Below, in pieces: positions 9,301 through 17,385 of a stretch of DNA of 32,403 nt; position 1 is the first letter of the stretch, and each line of letters starts with the position of its first letter. The DNA is from an uncultured Verrucomicrobiales bacterium. GTDB taxonomy: Bacteria > Verrucomicrobiota > Verrucomicrobiia > Verrucomicrobiales > Akkermansiaceae. Location: assembly GCA_937916135.1 (NCBI GenBank), contig CALFTQ010000108.1, forward strand, positions 1 through 32,403, given 5' to 3'. The translations under genes and the position numbers were made by a program. Under the pieces are notes generated by a model that was not told where the DNA came from, did no database searches, and was given only the letters and a program-made list of their open reading frames with translations.

Positions 9301-12300
9301 ACCATAGGTATCTTTCCACAGTTTCAATTCATCTTCCGTAGCATCGGCAATGTATCCGGGATTGGATGCATTGGAGGTAAAGATGTAGTTCGTGGAATCA
9401 ATATAGGAATTGCCGGCGGCATCAAAATAGTCAGAATTGATGACGACAGAAAGAGGAGCCACACGGCCGACAATGTTGACGTTCTCATACGTGTAGCCGG
9501 GCTGCTCCTCCACCGGCGCATAATTCCAGCGGATGGTGTGGTCATCTATCTTGACGAAACTTTTCGGGTTGCCGGGTTGCAAGGCATCCAGTTTCACCAC
9601 CGGGGTCTGCGTACTGTCAAGGCGGGAGGTGGGGGTCCATTCCACCGGCTCATACAGGTTCCCGAAAAGCACCGCCATACCGTTCTCAAAATAAGAATTC
9701 TCCTTCCAGCGATAATCATACGGATATGCCCCCGTTCCGGAAACCCACAAATTATCCGTTTCTATAATTTCATCCTCTATCTCCACCTCTTTTTTGCCGG
9801 ACCAGGTGCACCTGGGGTCGCCATACACTCGAATCACCAGGTAATCTTTCTCATCCTGACTGGCATAGGTGCCGCCGGAGCTATCCAGCGTATCGAGCAC
9901 GCCGAAATAGCCATAGCCCAGCGACATGATGCGGCTCTTGAACAGTTGCGAATCGCCGCCGTTTCCCACCTCGATATTATCGGCCTCGGCCAGGTAGAAA
10001 TAGGTATTTTTGCGATTCTCGATCTTCACCTGCGAGAAATTCACGCCGGTGAGGTTGACAGAGAGACCGGAAGTGCTGACATCCTGGAACTTCAGCGTAC
10101 CGTTCACATCCAGCAGCGGATTGACGGCAGGAGTGGCGTCTTTCACATAAGTGTAATCCGGAATCATGCCATTGGGCAGGAAAGTGAGAGCCGAACCGGT
10201 GGACATAATCACGTTGCCATCCACCACTGCGGGCGTAGGCTCAGTGCCGACCCCGGTGTTGGGGGTGAAGATGGTGAAAGTCTTCCCGGTGTGCAGCAGG
10301 GCATCCTTGCTCGTATTCACTTTCTTGTAAGTACCCTGCATGGAAGTAGAGTGCGAAGTGGAGGAGATTTCGGTCCAGTTCTGGTCACCGACTACCCCGA
10401 CTACGCCCAATTTCAGATTAGCTCCGCCCACCATGTTCAGGTTGCCCTGCAAATCGAGGCTGTTGAAGCCAAGCAGGCTTTCATACACAGAAACATCATT
10501 GAGCCTGGCGGTATGAATATACTGCTTCGAACCGCCGGCCTTCGTGAGACTGAGCGATTCCTGAGCCATGCTGTGCGTACCGAAATACCAGCCACTGGCC
10601 GTGTGCTGGGAAAAACCATCGCCCCAGGGCACGTGAGCCTGTGATGTGCCGGCATAGGCCTGACCATAGCCCATGGCTCCGGAATAGACGTAAGTGGTAC
10701 TGTCCGCATCACCATATTCACCCAGAGTGAGGGTGTTCAGGCCATTCGTCAGAGTGCGCACATGCCACACCTCGCGATCCTGCGTAAGTGAACTCTGGAA
10801 TTTGCGGGTGACATTGTGCGCACTGCCTGCAACATCGTCATTCACCTTATTCGGGTCGTTGGGAAAATCATAGCCACTGCCCTGGAACTTGGCAGAAAGG
10901 CCTTTCAAGGCAGCATCTCCATTCAGCAGCAGGATATTGTTGTACGTCTGGCGGGGATTGGCATTGGCGCCATCCCACTCGCTCTGCTTCACGCTTTCAC
11001 GGGTCAGATTCACGTGCGCTTCCGACAATTTGTCACCCTTCAGATTAATCTGCACCGTACCGGCAATTCGATTACTCAGCTCGTTGGAGGGCAAAGGAGA
11101 GGTATTCACCGTGTTCTGCACCACCACCGTGCCCTGGAAACGGTTCACGATTTCACCTGCACTGTTGCGGATATAGGCAGTCTCCCCTGCCGTATCCTCA
11201 TTGAGCGTCAAGGAGGTTACGTAGCTCTGGTCACGAGTGCCGGCCCAAGTGGAGCAATAGCCGGTGAGCTCCAGAATATCATTGGCACTGGTATTCACCC
11301 AGGTGCGGCCATCGCCGGTGCCTGTGTAGTAGCCGGCACCGGCAAGCGCACCGGAAAGGGTAAGATTGCGCCAGTGACGGGGGATGTTGGAAAGGTTGGC
11401 ATCGCCTTCATAGGACTCATTGAAGGCAGCATAGGCAAAGGAAACCTTGAAACGCCCCGCCACATCGTTACCGGATGTCGTCCTGGTGCTGGTCAGGATG
11501 ATATCATTGCGCAGAGTAGAACCACGGAAACCGGACACGGCGTCATCACTGTGCTGATAGCAGATCATCAGCTCTGCACCGGTTCGGTTCATGGCAGCAT
11601 TCACCACGCCATTTGTCTGCCCCTGTACATTGAAGCTCCACTCCTGGTCGGTGTGGAAGGTGAGCGCGCCGGTGCCGGCTGCGCCCACGGTGGCCAGATA
11701 CAAGCCGCCGTTCTGCACATCAATACCGCCGGAGAAATTATTGGTGAGGTTGAGCACCACCAGCCCGGTACCCTTCATGGTGATGGAGGTAGGAATTACC
11801 TTACCCTCGGCATCCACATAGTCCACAATGCTGCCGGAACCATCAGGGTTCACAAAGGCGTAGGCGTATTCCAAGTGGTATTCCGCATTGCTGTTTGCGG
11901 GGTCGATGAAGCCGGCGTTATTACTGGAATCAATGATGATTTTACCCGGTGCCACATGCCCCACAACCTGCACCATGCGGTGCTCTTCATCAATACCGTG
12001 GACATCGGTATCAAGGAACCAGACCGTGTTACCATCCACATACTTGCCGATATCATCGTTGGAAGACCCCACAGCGCGCTGCTCATGCCAGCCGGTGTTT
12101 TCCGCCGAGCCATCAGCCCGCCACACGGTACCCATGGAGAGGTTAATGTGGTGCACATCGTCCGCAGTGGTTCCGGTATTTTCACCACTCCAGATATAGC
12201 CAATCAGATCCTTGTGCGTCTCCTGCTGATTGACGACAATACCATAATGACGCGCTTCCTCACTGAGCTGGAGGTAGATGACATCCCTGGCGGCATCATA

Positions 12301-15300
12301 CTGGTAGGTGGCATCATAGAAACGGTTGGACGAATCCTCCACCATAATCAATCCGGCTTTGTCCAGGTAATCGCTATATTGGGACGAGGAGCTGATATTG
12401 GCGTATAAATCGATTCTGGCTCCACCGGTGATTCCATCCATATTGGTAAACACGCGCAGGGCAGATAAATCCAACGTGGCGGCAGGGGTATCAAGCCAGA
12501 AGATGGAACCGGAATCTGCGGTCCATTCACCGGCATTGGCCATGTTGACATACATGGAGGGTATCCAGGTGCTTGCATTTTCTGCACCGATGCGAATCGA
12601 GTCCGCCTGACCATCACGGTACACATCACACAGATTCAGCGTAATTCCATAACTGTTGGGGTTATCATTCAGCGTGTGCCAGGTAGAACCGCCGAAAAGG
12701 TTCATGGTACCCACGGTCACGTTATCGGTAGAAGTAGTGACCATGGCTCCGTCATATACCGTCATGCTGTTGATAGTGGTGATATCACCATTCATCACCA
12801 GAGCGCCCTCTTTCACCAGCACCTGATCCAGATAAACATTTCCGCTGAGAGTCTGCGTATTCCCTCCCACCTTGGTCAGACTCAGCGCACCTTCTTCCAT
12901 GGTCAGGAAATTGTGCTCCACCGTGGAGGTAGAGGTGGTGGTCACCGTGCCGCTATTGGCGGTTCTGACGGTCGTGGTGGAAGTGGTGGTCACATCGTAT
13001 GCCTGGCCCCCGGTGTAGAAACGGCCATTGCCCACGGTACCGGAAAACGTGAAATCCTCACCATCTGAACCGAGGGTAAGCATGGGTGAGGGAGTTTCGC
13101 GCCCGGCTTTCACATTGGAAACGATGGACGCCCCTGCACCACCTTTGATACCGGCCACGGTGGCGTCTCCCACCAGGCCCAGCACCAGTTCAGCAGCACT
13201 ACCGTTCTTCCCGGAGGCTTTATCCGTCATCGCGCTGATACTGAGATCAATGACAGCGTTTTTCCAACGGGTATCACCAGCATCGGCAATGTTGACATTA
13301 CCGATATTGAGCTGAGCAATGCCGCCGTGCGGGTTGGCCATGGTGAGCGTGCCGGAGAACCACTGCTCCGGCGTTGCATAGTCACTGAAATTGAAAGTAC
13401 TGGCCGAGCCGTACACGGAAGTGACCACCGTAGTCTTCGTGCCGATACCATCGCTGTCCACGTTGGAGGAATCATCCCTGTTGGAATCGTTGTTCGCCGT
13501 ATCCGCTTTTTTATCACCGGTGTTATCATTGTGTGCCACCAGTTTCAGATTTCCGCTGCCGCCCAGGTGGCCATCCAGGTACCAGTTACCCCAGGTGCCG
13601 ATTTCGCCGTGCAGCTGGGCGGCATCGCTCGTGGATGAAGTGGTGGTGATTACCTCAATATTGCCGCCGAAGTGGCGGTCGTGCCGGTAGTCGATGGGGT
13701 TGGCTGCATCTCCGCCAGTCCGGAGGTCTTCGCCCAGGTAGAGGTCTGCCCCCTCACTGATTTGCAGGTTGGAAAAACGGATCAGGGAATTATTGGCCTC
13801 CGGGGTACCGCTCCAGGAGCCGCCAGTGGTGCTGTATGTATCGTGCGCCTTATAGGGCAGCGCAGGGTCGTGCGCATCCTGATACATCTCAATATAAAGC
13901 AAATCACCAGCGGCCATCTCGAATGGATTGGCAAGCTTGTGCCTGATGGTGATAATGACGTTGTGATCCTTATCATACCCCAGCTCACCGTGGTAGAGAG
14001 AATCCTGGCTTTCCACACGCACCCAGTCAGTATCTGTCACATAGCCGCCTCCGTTCGAGGTGCTGGCAAAGGTCAGCACGTTCCCCTCGGTCAGCGAGGT
14101 TCCGGTGTTCGTCAGCGTCACACCCAGACGAAAATCCAACAGTACGTTATCCAGGTGGAAAAGGGCATTCTGACCGCCACTCCAATTGGCATCTGCCAGG
14201 GAAATAGTACCCGGCAGCGTAAGCACCGGCGTGGGTGTGCCTTCTACTGCGTTACCAAGAAGAGACACCTGACCATATTCTCCGCCGACATTTTCCAGGC
14301 GCATGAGACCGGTCATGGTATTCTGCTTACCCTCCATCTCCCACACAGCACCACCATGCATGTGAGACCCGGTGAGAGTGGTGGCGGAGTCGCCCGTCAC
14401 CAGCCGGCCGTCTCCACGAAGGCGCAATTCGCCGGCAGTCAGATTCCCGGTGCAGATAAGCGTGGCTTTTGCACCACTGGTCCGGTAGGATGCGGTGCCG
14501 ATTTCCAGGTTGGTCTGCACGGTGAGGTCCCTGGTGCTGAGCAGGCCGCCATCTTCCACGCGCATGGCAAGAGTCTCCAGGCTGCCGCTGATTGTCAGGG
14601 CACTTCCGGTTCCGGATACCCCCAGATTGTTTCCGGCGCTGACATTGGCCGCGGTAACAGAAGCTCCGCCCATGACGCCCATATCATAGTTCACCGTGAT
14701 ATCCCCATTGGCATGAACGCTGCCGCCGCTGACCAGGAATTCCGCAGCTCCGACCTGCTCTCCAATTACCGTGAGGTCATGAACCAGCAACTGCCCTCCG
14801 GTGACGTTCACATAGCGGGTTTCCAACGATTGGGAGTATGCGCTGTCAGTGTAGTTACCGTCCGCATCAAAACGCAGGATACCGCTCTGTACGGTGACCG
14901 AATGCAAGCGGTTGGAGGCATCATTCACCGCACGGGTGAAGGTCTGCTGATTGCCGCCAGTCTTGATGAGATCGAGAGCAGAAGGCGTGCTGCTGCCATT
15001 AGAGGTAGTGGCTGTAATATAATAGCTGCCGTTGAATGTGCCGCCGTATACGTAATCGGAACCGGCATCATCCCCAAGGGTCAGGTCATAGAAATAATCG
15101 CCGGATTCGGAAGTGACGGTGCTGCCGTCGCCACCGCCACTCAAGCCGGCAATGCTTACATCTCCCCGCACATTCAGAATCGTGCGGGCGGGGGCTGTGC
15201 TCGTACTGATACCATAACCGGCGGTTTCCTTGCCGGTGCCGGTCATATCAAACACCGTGTTGCGCCACGCCGTGCTCGATGCGGCATCTGCCGCCAGATC

Positions 15301-16998
15301 CAATTCTACTATCCCCCCGCGGGAGGCGCCGAACTTCACCGTCCCATCAAACCAGCCATCGGCTGCGGCATCGTTAAAAATATAAATGACAGCATTGCCG
15401 GAAGCTGCGTTATTGGAAAGGGTCAGATCCCCGCTTCCGGTAAGGGCACCGTAGCGGAACTCACCACTGCCCGGCACCTGATAAACAGCATGCGCCGTTG
15501 CGGTGGTCTGCCAGAACCACCACCCTTCCGACTTGCTCTGGCTATTGTGCTCCAGGCTTTCAGCATGCAGGGTGCTGCCGGAGCCGCTCACGTTGACATT
15601 GCCGGCATAGCCTGTGCCCAGGTACAAATTGCCACCGGCCAGTTCAAAACCTGCAGGCGTGCCGGAAATGGCAGTCCCGCCATTCCACGCAGAGAATGTG
15701 ATGGTTGCCGTGACATTGCCATTGGTCGCGCTATTCGACGCAGCGGTATTCCAGTATGCACCATAGCGGTTGCCCAGAGTGAGCGTCTGCCCATTGACGG
15801 TTGTATTGGTGTGGAAAGAGGTATTAGTCCCGCTGGTAATAGCATTTTCAGCCAGGCTGGACGCGCCATCATCAGCAGCCAGAGTCACCGCGCCGGTGGA
15901 GCGCAGGGACATGCTGCGCGCCATCATCATCATGCGGGGAGCCGGGGCGGCAGGCGCAGTCTGCTGAGTGAGATGCTCATCTTCGCCGTCCTCTTTTTCC
16001 TTTTCATCTTCCTTTTCGTCCTCATCCGCAGCGGGGGCGGTGGCCAGGAAATTGCTCGGCGCACCGGGCACATCATTTAACCCTGGGGCAGTGTATGACT
16101 GCCCTGCAGTTATGGAGGTAAGCCCGGGCAGCTGCGGCTGCTGCGTACTGCCGGTACCGGCAGACGGGGAGAGCACCACGGGGGCCTGGCGGTAACTGTG
16201 GGTTCCGCCCATCCCCATACCCCAGGGGGCCACATAGCCGCGCAGCACGTGGTGCATCACGCGGTCACGGTTGGTCTTGAACAGCGCATCGCGATAGGCG
16301 GCCATGCTTTCCTTGCCATGGCGCATGGCATCCGCAAAGCGCATCATGAGCTCATCATTCTCCCCGGCAGTCACGTCAATTTTGCCGTAGCCCATGCTGC
16401 GCAGGCGGCGCGCCAGATTGCGCAGCAGCTCTATGCCTTCGACGCTCTCCAGGCGGTCATCGTCCTCCAGCAGGGCTTCCAGCACCCACTGCTGCTCTTC
16501 TTCAGTGAGCGCAAAATCTTCATTATCAGAGGCCATGCGGGCAAGCATGTCCTCCAGCTTGCTGCTGCCCACGCGCCAGTCTGCATTCAGCCAGCGGCGG
16601 CTGTAGACCTCGGCCCAGGCTTCCTCATACGCCACAGCGGGGGCCTTGCCGGCTTCGCGCAACTCGCGCGCGCGCTGCTGGGCCTCCAATCGCAGGGCTG
16701 CCTGGCGCTCCAGCCGGGCCTGCATGATGGCGGCGCTCCCGCGCAGGGCAGCGGCCTGCTCTATGGCGTATACTTCCTCAAACTTCTCGCCCTTGGCTCC
16801 AATCACGCGGATGACACGGGGGGCATTCTTCACCGCCTCGCGCGGCATCACCCACCAGTATTCCAGCATATTCCGCTCTTGAGCCTGCACCGCGCCCATA
16901 CCAATGCCCAGAGCCGCCACAAAATACTTCACCCATCCACGGTGCGGTGATGGTTTCGTGACATCGAACTGAAGATGAACAGAATCTGAGCTGAACAT
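6361..16998 (-). CDS. Giant PEP-CTERM surface protein with PATR-type beta-strand repeats (paralogue A)
   Basis: A 3545-aa secreted protein. It starts with an extended signal peptide: about 20 polar residues, hydrophobic core about 25-36, AXA site at 37-39. Residues about 40-270 form a charged helical module (EEEQQW, LLEDDDRLE). A linker follows with an acidic Lys/Glu/Asp stretch near 330-345 and a Met-rich patch RMMMMARSM. The rest is a beta-rich passenger. PATR-like units [LM]xKxGxGxQ...VxxGxL occur near residues 676, 1373, 2151, 2578 and 2934. Two copies of a W-x-G...VxVVGxVAPG module lie near 1600-1720 and 2390-2500. The C-terminus is a PEP-CTERM signal, VPEPATTT plus a hydrophobic helix plus ARRRRK (6361-6435). 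There is no autotransporter barrel, so export is probably Sec followed by exosortase-type sorting. The substrate or ligand is unknown. Long plus-strand ORFs inside it are shadows. Confidence 0.9.
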   Translation of the reverse strand: MFSSDSVHLQFDVTKPSPHRGWVKYFVAALGIGMGAVQAQERNMLEYWWVMPREAVKNAPRVIRVIGAKGEKFEEVYAIEQAAALRGSAAIMQARLERQAALRLEAQQRARELREAGKAPAVAYEEAWAEVYSRRWLNADWRVGSSKLEDMLARMASDNEDFALTEEEQQWVLEALLEDDDRLESVEGIELLRNLARRLRSMGYGKIDVTAGENDELMMRFADAMRHGKESMAAYRDALFKTNRDRVMHHVLRGYVAPWGMGMGGTHSYRQAPVVLSPSAGTGSTQQPQLPGLTSITAGQSYTAPGLNDVPGAPSNFLATAPAADEDEKEDEKEKEDGEDEHLTQQTAPAAPAPRMMMMARSMSLRSTGAVTLAADDGASSLAENAITSGTNTSFHTNTTVNGQTLTLGNRYGAYWNTAASNSATNGNVTATITFSAWNGGTAISGTPAGFELAGGNLYLGTGYAGNVNVSGSGSTLHAESLEHNSQSKSEGWWFWQTTATAHAVYQVPGSGEFRYGALTGSGDLTLSNNAASGNAVIYIFNDAAADGWFDGTVKFGASRGGIVELDLAADAASSTAWRNTVFDMTGTGKETAGYGISTSTAPARTILNVRGDVSIAGLSGGGDGSTVTSESGDYFYDLTLGDDAGSDYVYGGTFNGSYYITATTSNGSSTPSALDLIKTGGNQQTFTRAVNDASNRLHSVTVQSGILRFDADGNYTDSAYSQSLETRYVNVTGGQLLVHDLTVIGEQVGAAEFLVSGGSVHANGDITVNYDMGVMGGASVTAANVSAGNNLGVSGTGSALTISGSLETLAMRVEDGGLLSTRDLTVQTNLEIGTASYRTSGAKATLICTGNLTAGELRLRGDGRLVTGDSATTLTGSHMHGGAVWEMEGKQNTMTGLMRLENVGGEYGQVSLLGNAVEGTPTPVLTLPGTISLADANWSGGQNALFHLDNVLLDFRLGVTLTNTGTSLTEGNVLTFASTSNGGGYVTDTDWVRVESQDSLYHGELGYDKDHNVIITIRHKLANPFEMAAGDLLYIEMYQDAHDPALPYKAHDTYSTTGGSWSGTPEANNSLIRFSNLQISEGADLYLGEDLRTGGDAANPIDYRHDRHFGGNIEVITTTSSTSDAAQLHGEIGTWGNWYLDGHLGGSGNLKLVAHNDNTGDKKADTANNDSNRDDSSNVDSDGIGTKTTVVTSVYGSASTFNFSDYATPEQWFSGTLTMANPHGGIAQLNIGNVNIADAGDTRWKNAVIDLSISAMTDKASGKNGSAAELVLGLVGDATVAGIKGGAGASIVSNVKAGRETPSPMLTLGSDGEDFTFSGTVGNGRFYTGGQAYDVTTTSTTTVRTANSGTVTTTSTSTVEHNFLTMEEGALSLTKVGGNTQTLSGNVYLDQVLVKEGALVMNGDITTINSMTVYDGAMVTTSTDNVTVGTMNLFGGSTWHTLNDNPNSYGITLNLCDVYRDGQADSIRIGAENASTWIPSMYVNMANAGEWTADSGSIFWLDTPAATLDLSALRVFTNMDGITGGARIDLYANISSSSQYSDYLDKAGLIMVEDSSNRFYDATYQYDAARDVIYLQLSEEARHYGIVVNQQETHKDLIGYIWSGENTGTTADDVHHINLSMGTVWRADGSAENTGWHEQRAVGSSNDDIGKYVDGNTVWFLDTDVHGIDEEHRMVQVVGHVAPGKIIIDSSNNAGFIDPANSNAEYHLEYAYAFVNPDGSGSIVDYVDAEGKVIPTSITMKGTGLVVLNLTNNFSGGIDVQNGGLYLATVGAAGTGALTFHTDQEWSFNVQGQTNGVVNAAMNRTGAELMICYQHSDDAVSGFRGSTLRNDIILTSTRTTSGNDVAGRFKVSFAYAAFNESYEGDANLSNIPRHWRNLTLSGALAGAGYYTGTGDGRTWVNTSANDILELTGYCSTWAGTRDQSYVTSLTLNEDTAGETAYIRNSAGEIVNRFQGTVVVQNTVNTSPLPSNELSNRIAGTVQINLKGDKLSEAHVNLTRESVKQSEWDGANANPRQTYNNILLLNGDAALKGLSAKFQGSGYDFPNDPNKVNDDVAGSAHNVTRKFQSSLTQDREVWHVRTLTNGLNTLTLGEYGDADSTTYVYSGAMGYGQAYAGTSQAHVPWGDGFSQHTASGWYFGTHSMAQESLSLTKAGGSKQYIHTARLNDVSVYESLLGFNSLDLQGNLNMVGGANLKLGVVGVVGDQNWTEISSTSHSTSMQGTYKKVNTSKDALLHTGKTFTIFTPNTGVGTEPTPAVVDGNVIMSTGSALTFLPNGMIPDYTYVKDATPAVNPLLDVNGTLKFQDVSTSGLSVNLTGVNFSQVKIENRKNTYFYLAEADNIEVGNGGDSQLFKSRIMSLGYGYFGVLDTLDSSGGTYASQDEKDYLVIRVYGDPRCTWSGKKEVEIEDEIIETDNLWVSGTGAYPYDYRWKENSYFENGMAVLFGNLYEPVEWTPTSRLDSTQTPVVKLDALQPGNPKSFVKIDDHTIRWNYAPVEEQPGYTYENVNIVGRVAPLSVVINSDYFDAAGNSYIDSTNYIFTSNASNPGYIADATEDELKLWKDTYGVEDLSWKTNMTKLGAGTTIITTDNRYTGGTQIIGSTVTVDGKEVTRGRIVMQHVNALGFVYNTAAHATPGNAADDEYNLDEVYAGKTFSGLDCTITLMNGGELMGDFSDEKFPGNHEENITTSMGAAMDTTTIRNKVVVNVYADPNNPDYDTLVDGRIFNNTEHKLVLTKLEGESDTVLEFAGVGYTAEQSREKYAGADNMFRYGVFKVLDPSGFSGTVTLTGKHWELSDDGQTADLVNGGKVQLNLMSHTKSEGKDWTNATVDLSIKDGTERTVLGLDATGQATSDPDYECVYLNSIQGQVDSGSSSVLNMSARNPLTLILTGTRNGEYEGVMGYGDFEVSVDYGGYAGLHGSTQHHYGAVGHGSLNLIKRGEGSIQSARRAWLNSVKVEGGTFMADEALVAHDITTGGGKRVMVGDVDKSTLYALSVGKGGTLAMNTTFNVAGAKQDAWAGVSAGTTVGDSTTPAGWVLLEDGATLSAREDWYTRKQVDMAPGAGVTINTHNFIIDPYLTEQFKKGIDVFNKYESSHIIQLLGEFSGRNVNLTVNNQLTDANRKDAYADLSVDSPYMGYVALNDLNDLKGSSTVDVDSMTVLQIMNANGGVKADVDITVEGTNATLQILDREAKYNENNAGSTSDTMVQFIDEITFGASLSINPNEDPLTRQNNGQLLLGGSEQTSLVKNNERLKNPDMADMQVVVSSRHNSTTLQGNVTNLNVDMRGAAVKIGGDAATRSEMSNVHVDLARNDISHMIYQTNLHNSLVHLMEDCSVDISDAVLVDQKSVVRGVKITYNDAGVVGNVVNPYDVEPNVAAGNNPTSKTKEVKTSVNTMVELTFADRPADNSDVYTSANGTNLLVLQADQLLGVDVTGNGLTLQLHEDMFQYAYAADARFIGIMMGGDSGHFLYEADNTQFSRLLDSQFVLQDSTGRQLTGHWVTSTYVGTESADSVSPHLLYFEVPEPATTTLSLLALTALCARRRRK

Positions 16999-17031
16999 GG
17001 CTTAGTAAAAAAGGATTCGTGAGGAGCGGCA

Positions 17032-17062
17032 GTTATACTACCCATCTTTTCTCTTTTTTCAA
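17032..17062 (-). promoter_or_regulatory. Promoter of surface-protein gene A
   Basis: On the minus strand TTGAAA (17057-17062) is followed by TAGTATAAC. The -10 box can be read as TAGTAT with a 16-nt spacer or TATAAC (17032-17037) with 19 nt. The same sequence is kept in copy B, while flanking bases differ, which supports function. The leader would be about 30 nt and has no Shine-Dalgarno sequence. An A8 run (17075-17082) lies 12 nt upstream of the -35 box; copy B has A6. Confidence 0.55.
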
Positions 17063-17119
17063 GACTAATCTCCGTTTTTTTTCTGCCCAAACCTACACCA
17101 TATATAACACAACACTTAT

Positions 17120-17130
17120 CCCCCTCCCCC
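17120..17130 (-). repeat. Interrupted G-tract (G5AG5) upstream of gene A promoter
   Basis: Plus-strand sequence is C5 T C5, 58 nt upstream of the -35 box. At the matching place in copy B the tract is an unbroken C9 (26907-26915). The interruption should make the A tract more stable. Confidence 0.7.
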
Positions 17131-17301
17131 GAAACCACAACAACAATATGCAGTATCCGCCAATACAACCATACAGCATATTGTTTTATCCAAACAAATA
17201 ATTCATGTATGATAAAAACTCGATTTCCTTCCTATCCCACTAACAGAAAATCACATACATACCCAAAACAACTAAGTTCAGCGTATGACAAAATGACAGA
17301 C

Positions 17302-17327
17302 TTTTCCGGGTGATACAACCTGGAAAA
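17302..17327. terminator. Inverted repeat downstream of surface-protein gene B
   Basis: Arms 17302-17311 and 17318-17327 match at nine of ten positions around a 6-nt loop. The site lies about 60 nt beyond the stop codon of gene B. No T-run follows on either strand, so it is a weak intrinsic terminator and may instead stabilise the mRNA end or bind a protein. Confidence 0.35.
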
Positions 17328-17342
17328 CAAAAGGGATACCAT

Positions 17343-17370
17343 GGACTCAACTCTGCGGTCGAGAGAGTCC
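17343..17370 (-). terminator. Possible terminator hairpin after gene B
   Basis: GGACT (17343-17347) pairs with AGTCC (17366-17370), and CTCT (17351-17354) with AGAG (17362-17365), leaving a bulge and a 7-nt loop. On the minus strand it begins 15 nt after the gene B stop codon and is followed, after about 9 nt, by a T-rich stretch TTTTGTTTT. The 387-nt gap 16999-17385 otherwise holds only the gene A promoter and AT-rich sequence. Confidence 0.35.
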
Positions 17371-17385
17371 CGGTTGGTGCGCCAC

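Larger units (their letters stand above)
15920..17156 (-). repeat. Duplicated promoter + signal peptide + N-module cassette, copy A
   Basis: This stretch is a near-copy of 25695-26936. It covers about 160 nt upstream of the start codon, the whole 5' leader and about 360 codons. Similarity stops abruptly after the Met-rich RMMMM patch, where the two passengers become unrelated. The first 31 residues are identical in the two copies, and long blocks of the helical module are unchanged. The one clearly divergent patch inside is around residues 203-215. Confidence 0.85.

Noticed and set aside
8551..10644. 697-aa plus-strand ORF inside surface-protein gene A
   Set aside because: Antisense shadow: Ile/His/Gly-rich with no domain, no promoter or start signal, while the other strand is a clear PATR protein.
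13672..16080. 802-aa plus-strand ORF inside surface-protein gene A
   Set aside because: Antisense shadow; its end is the reverse of the acidic linker and it has no recognisable features.
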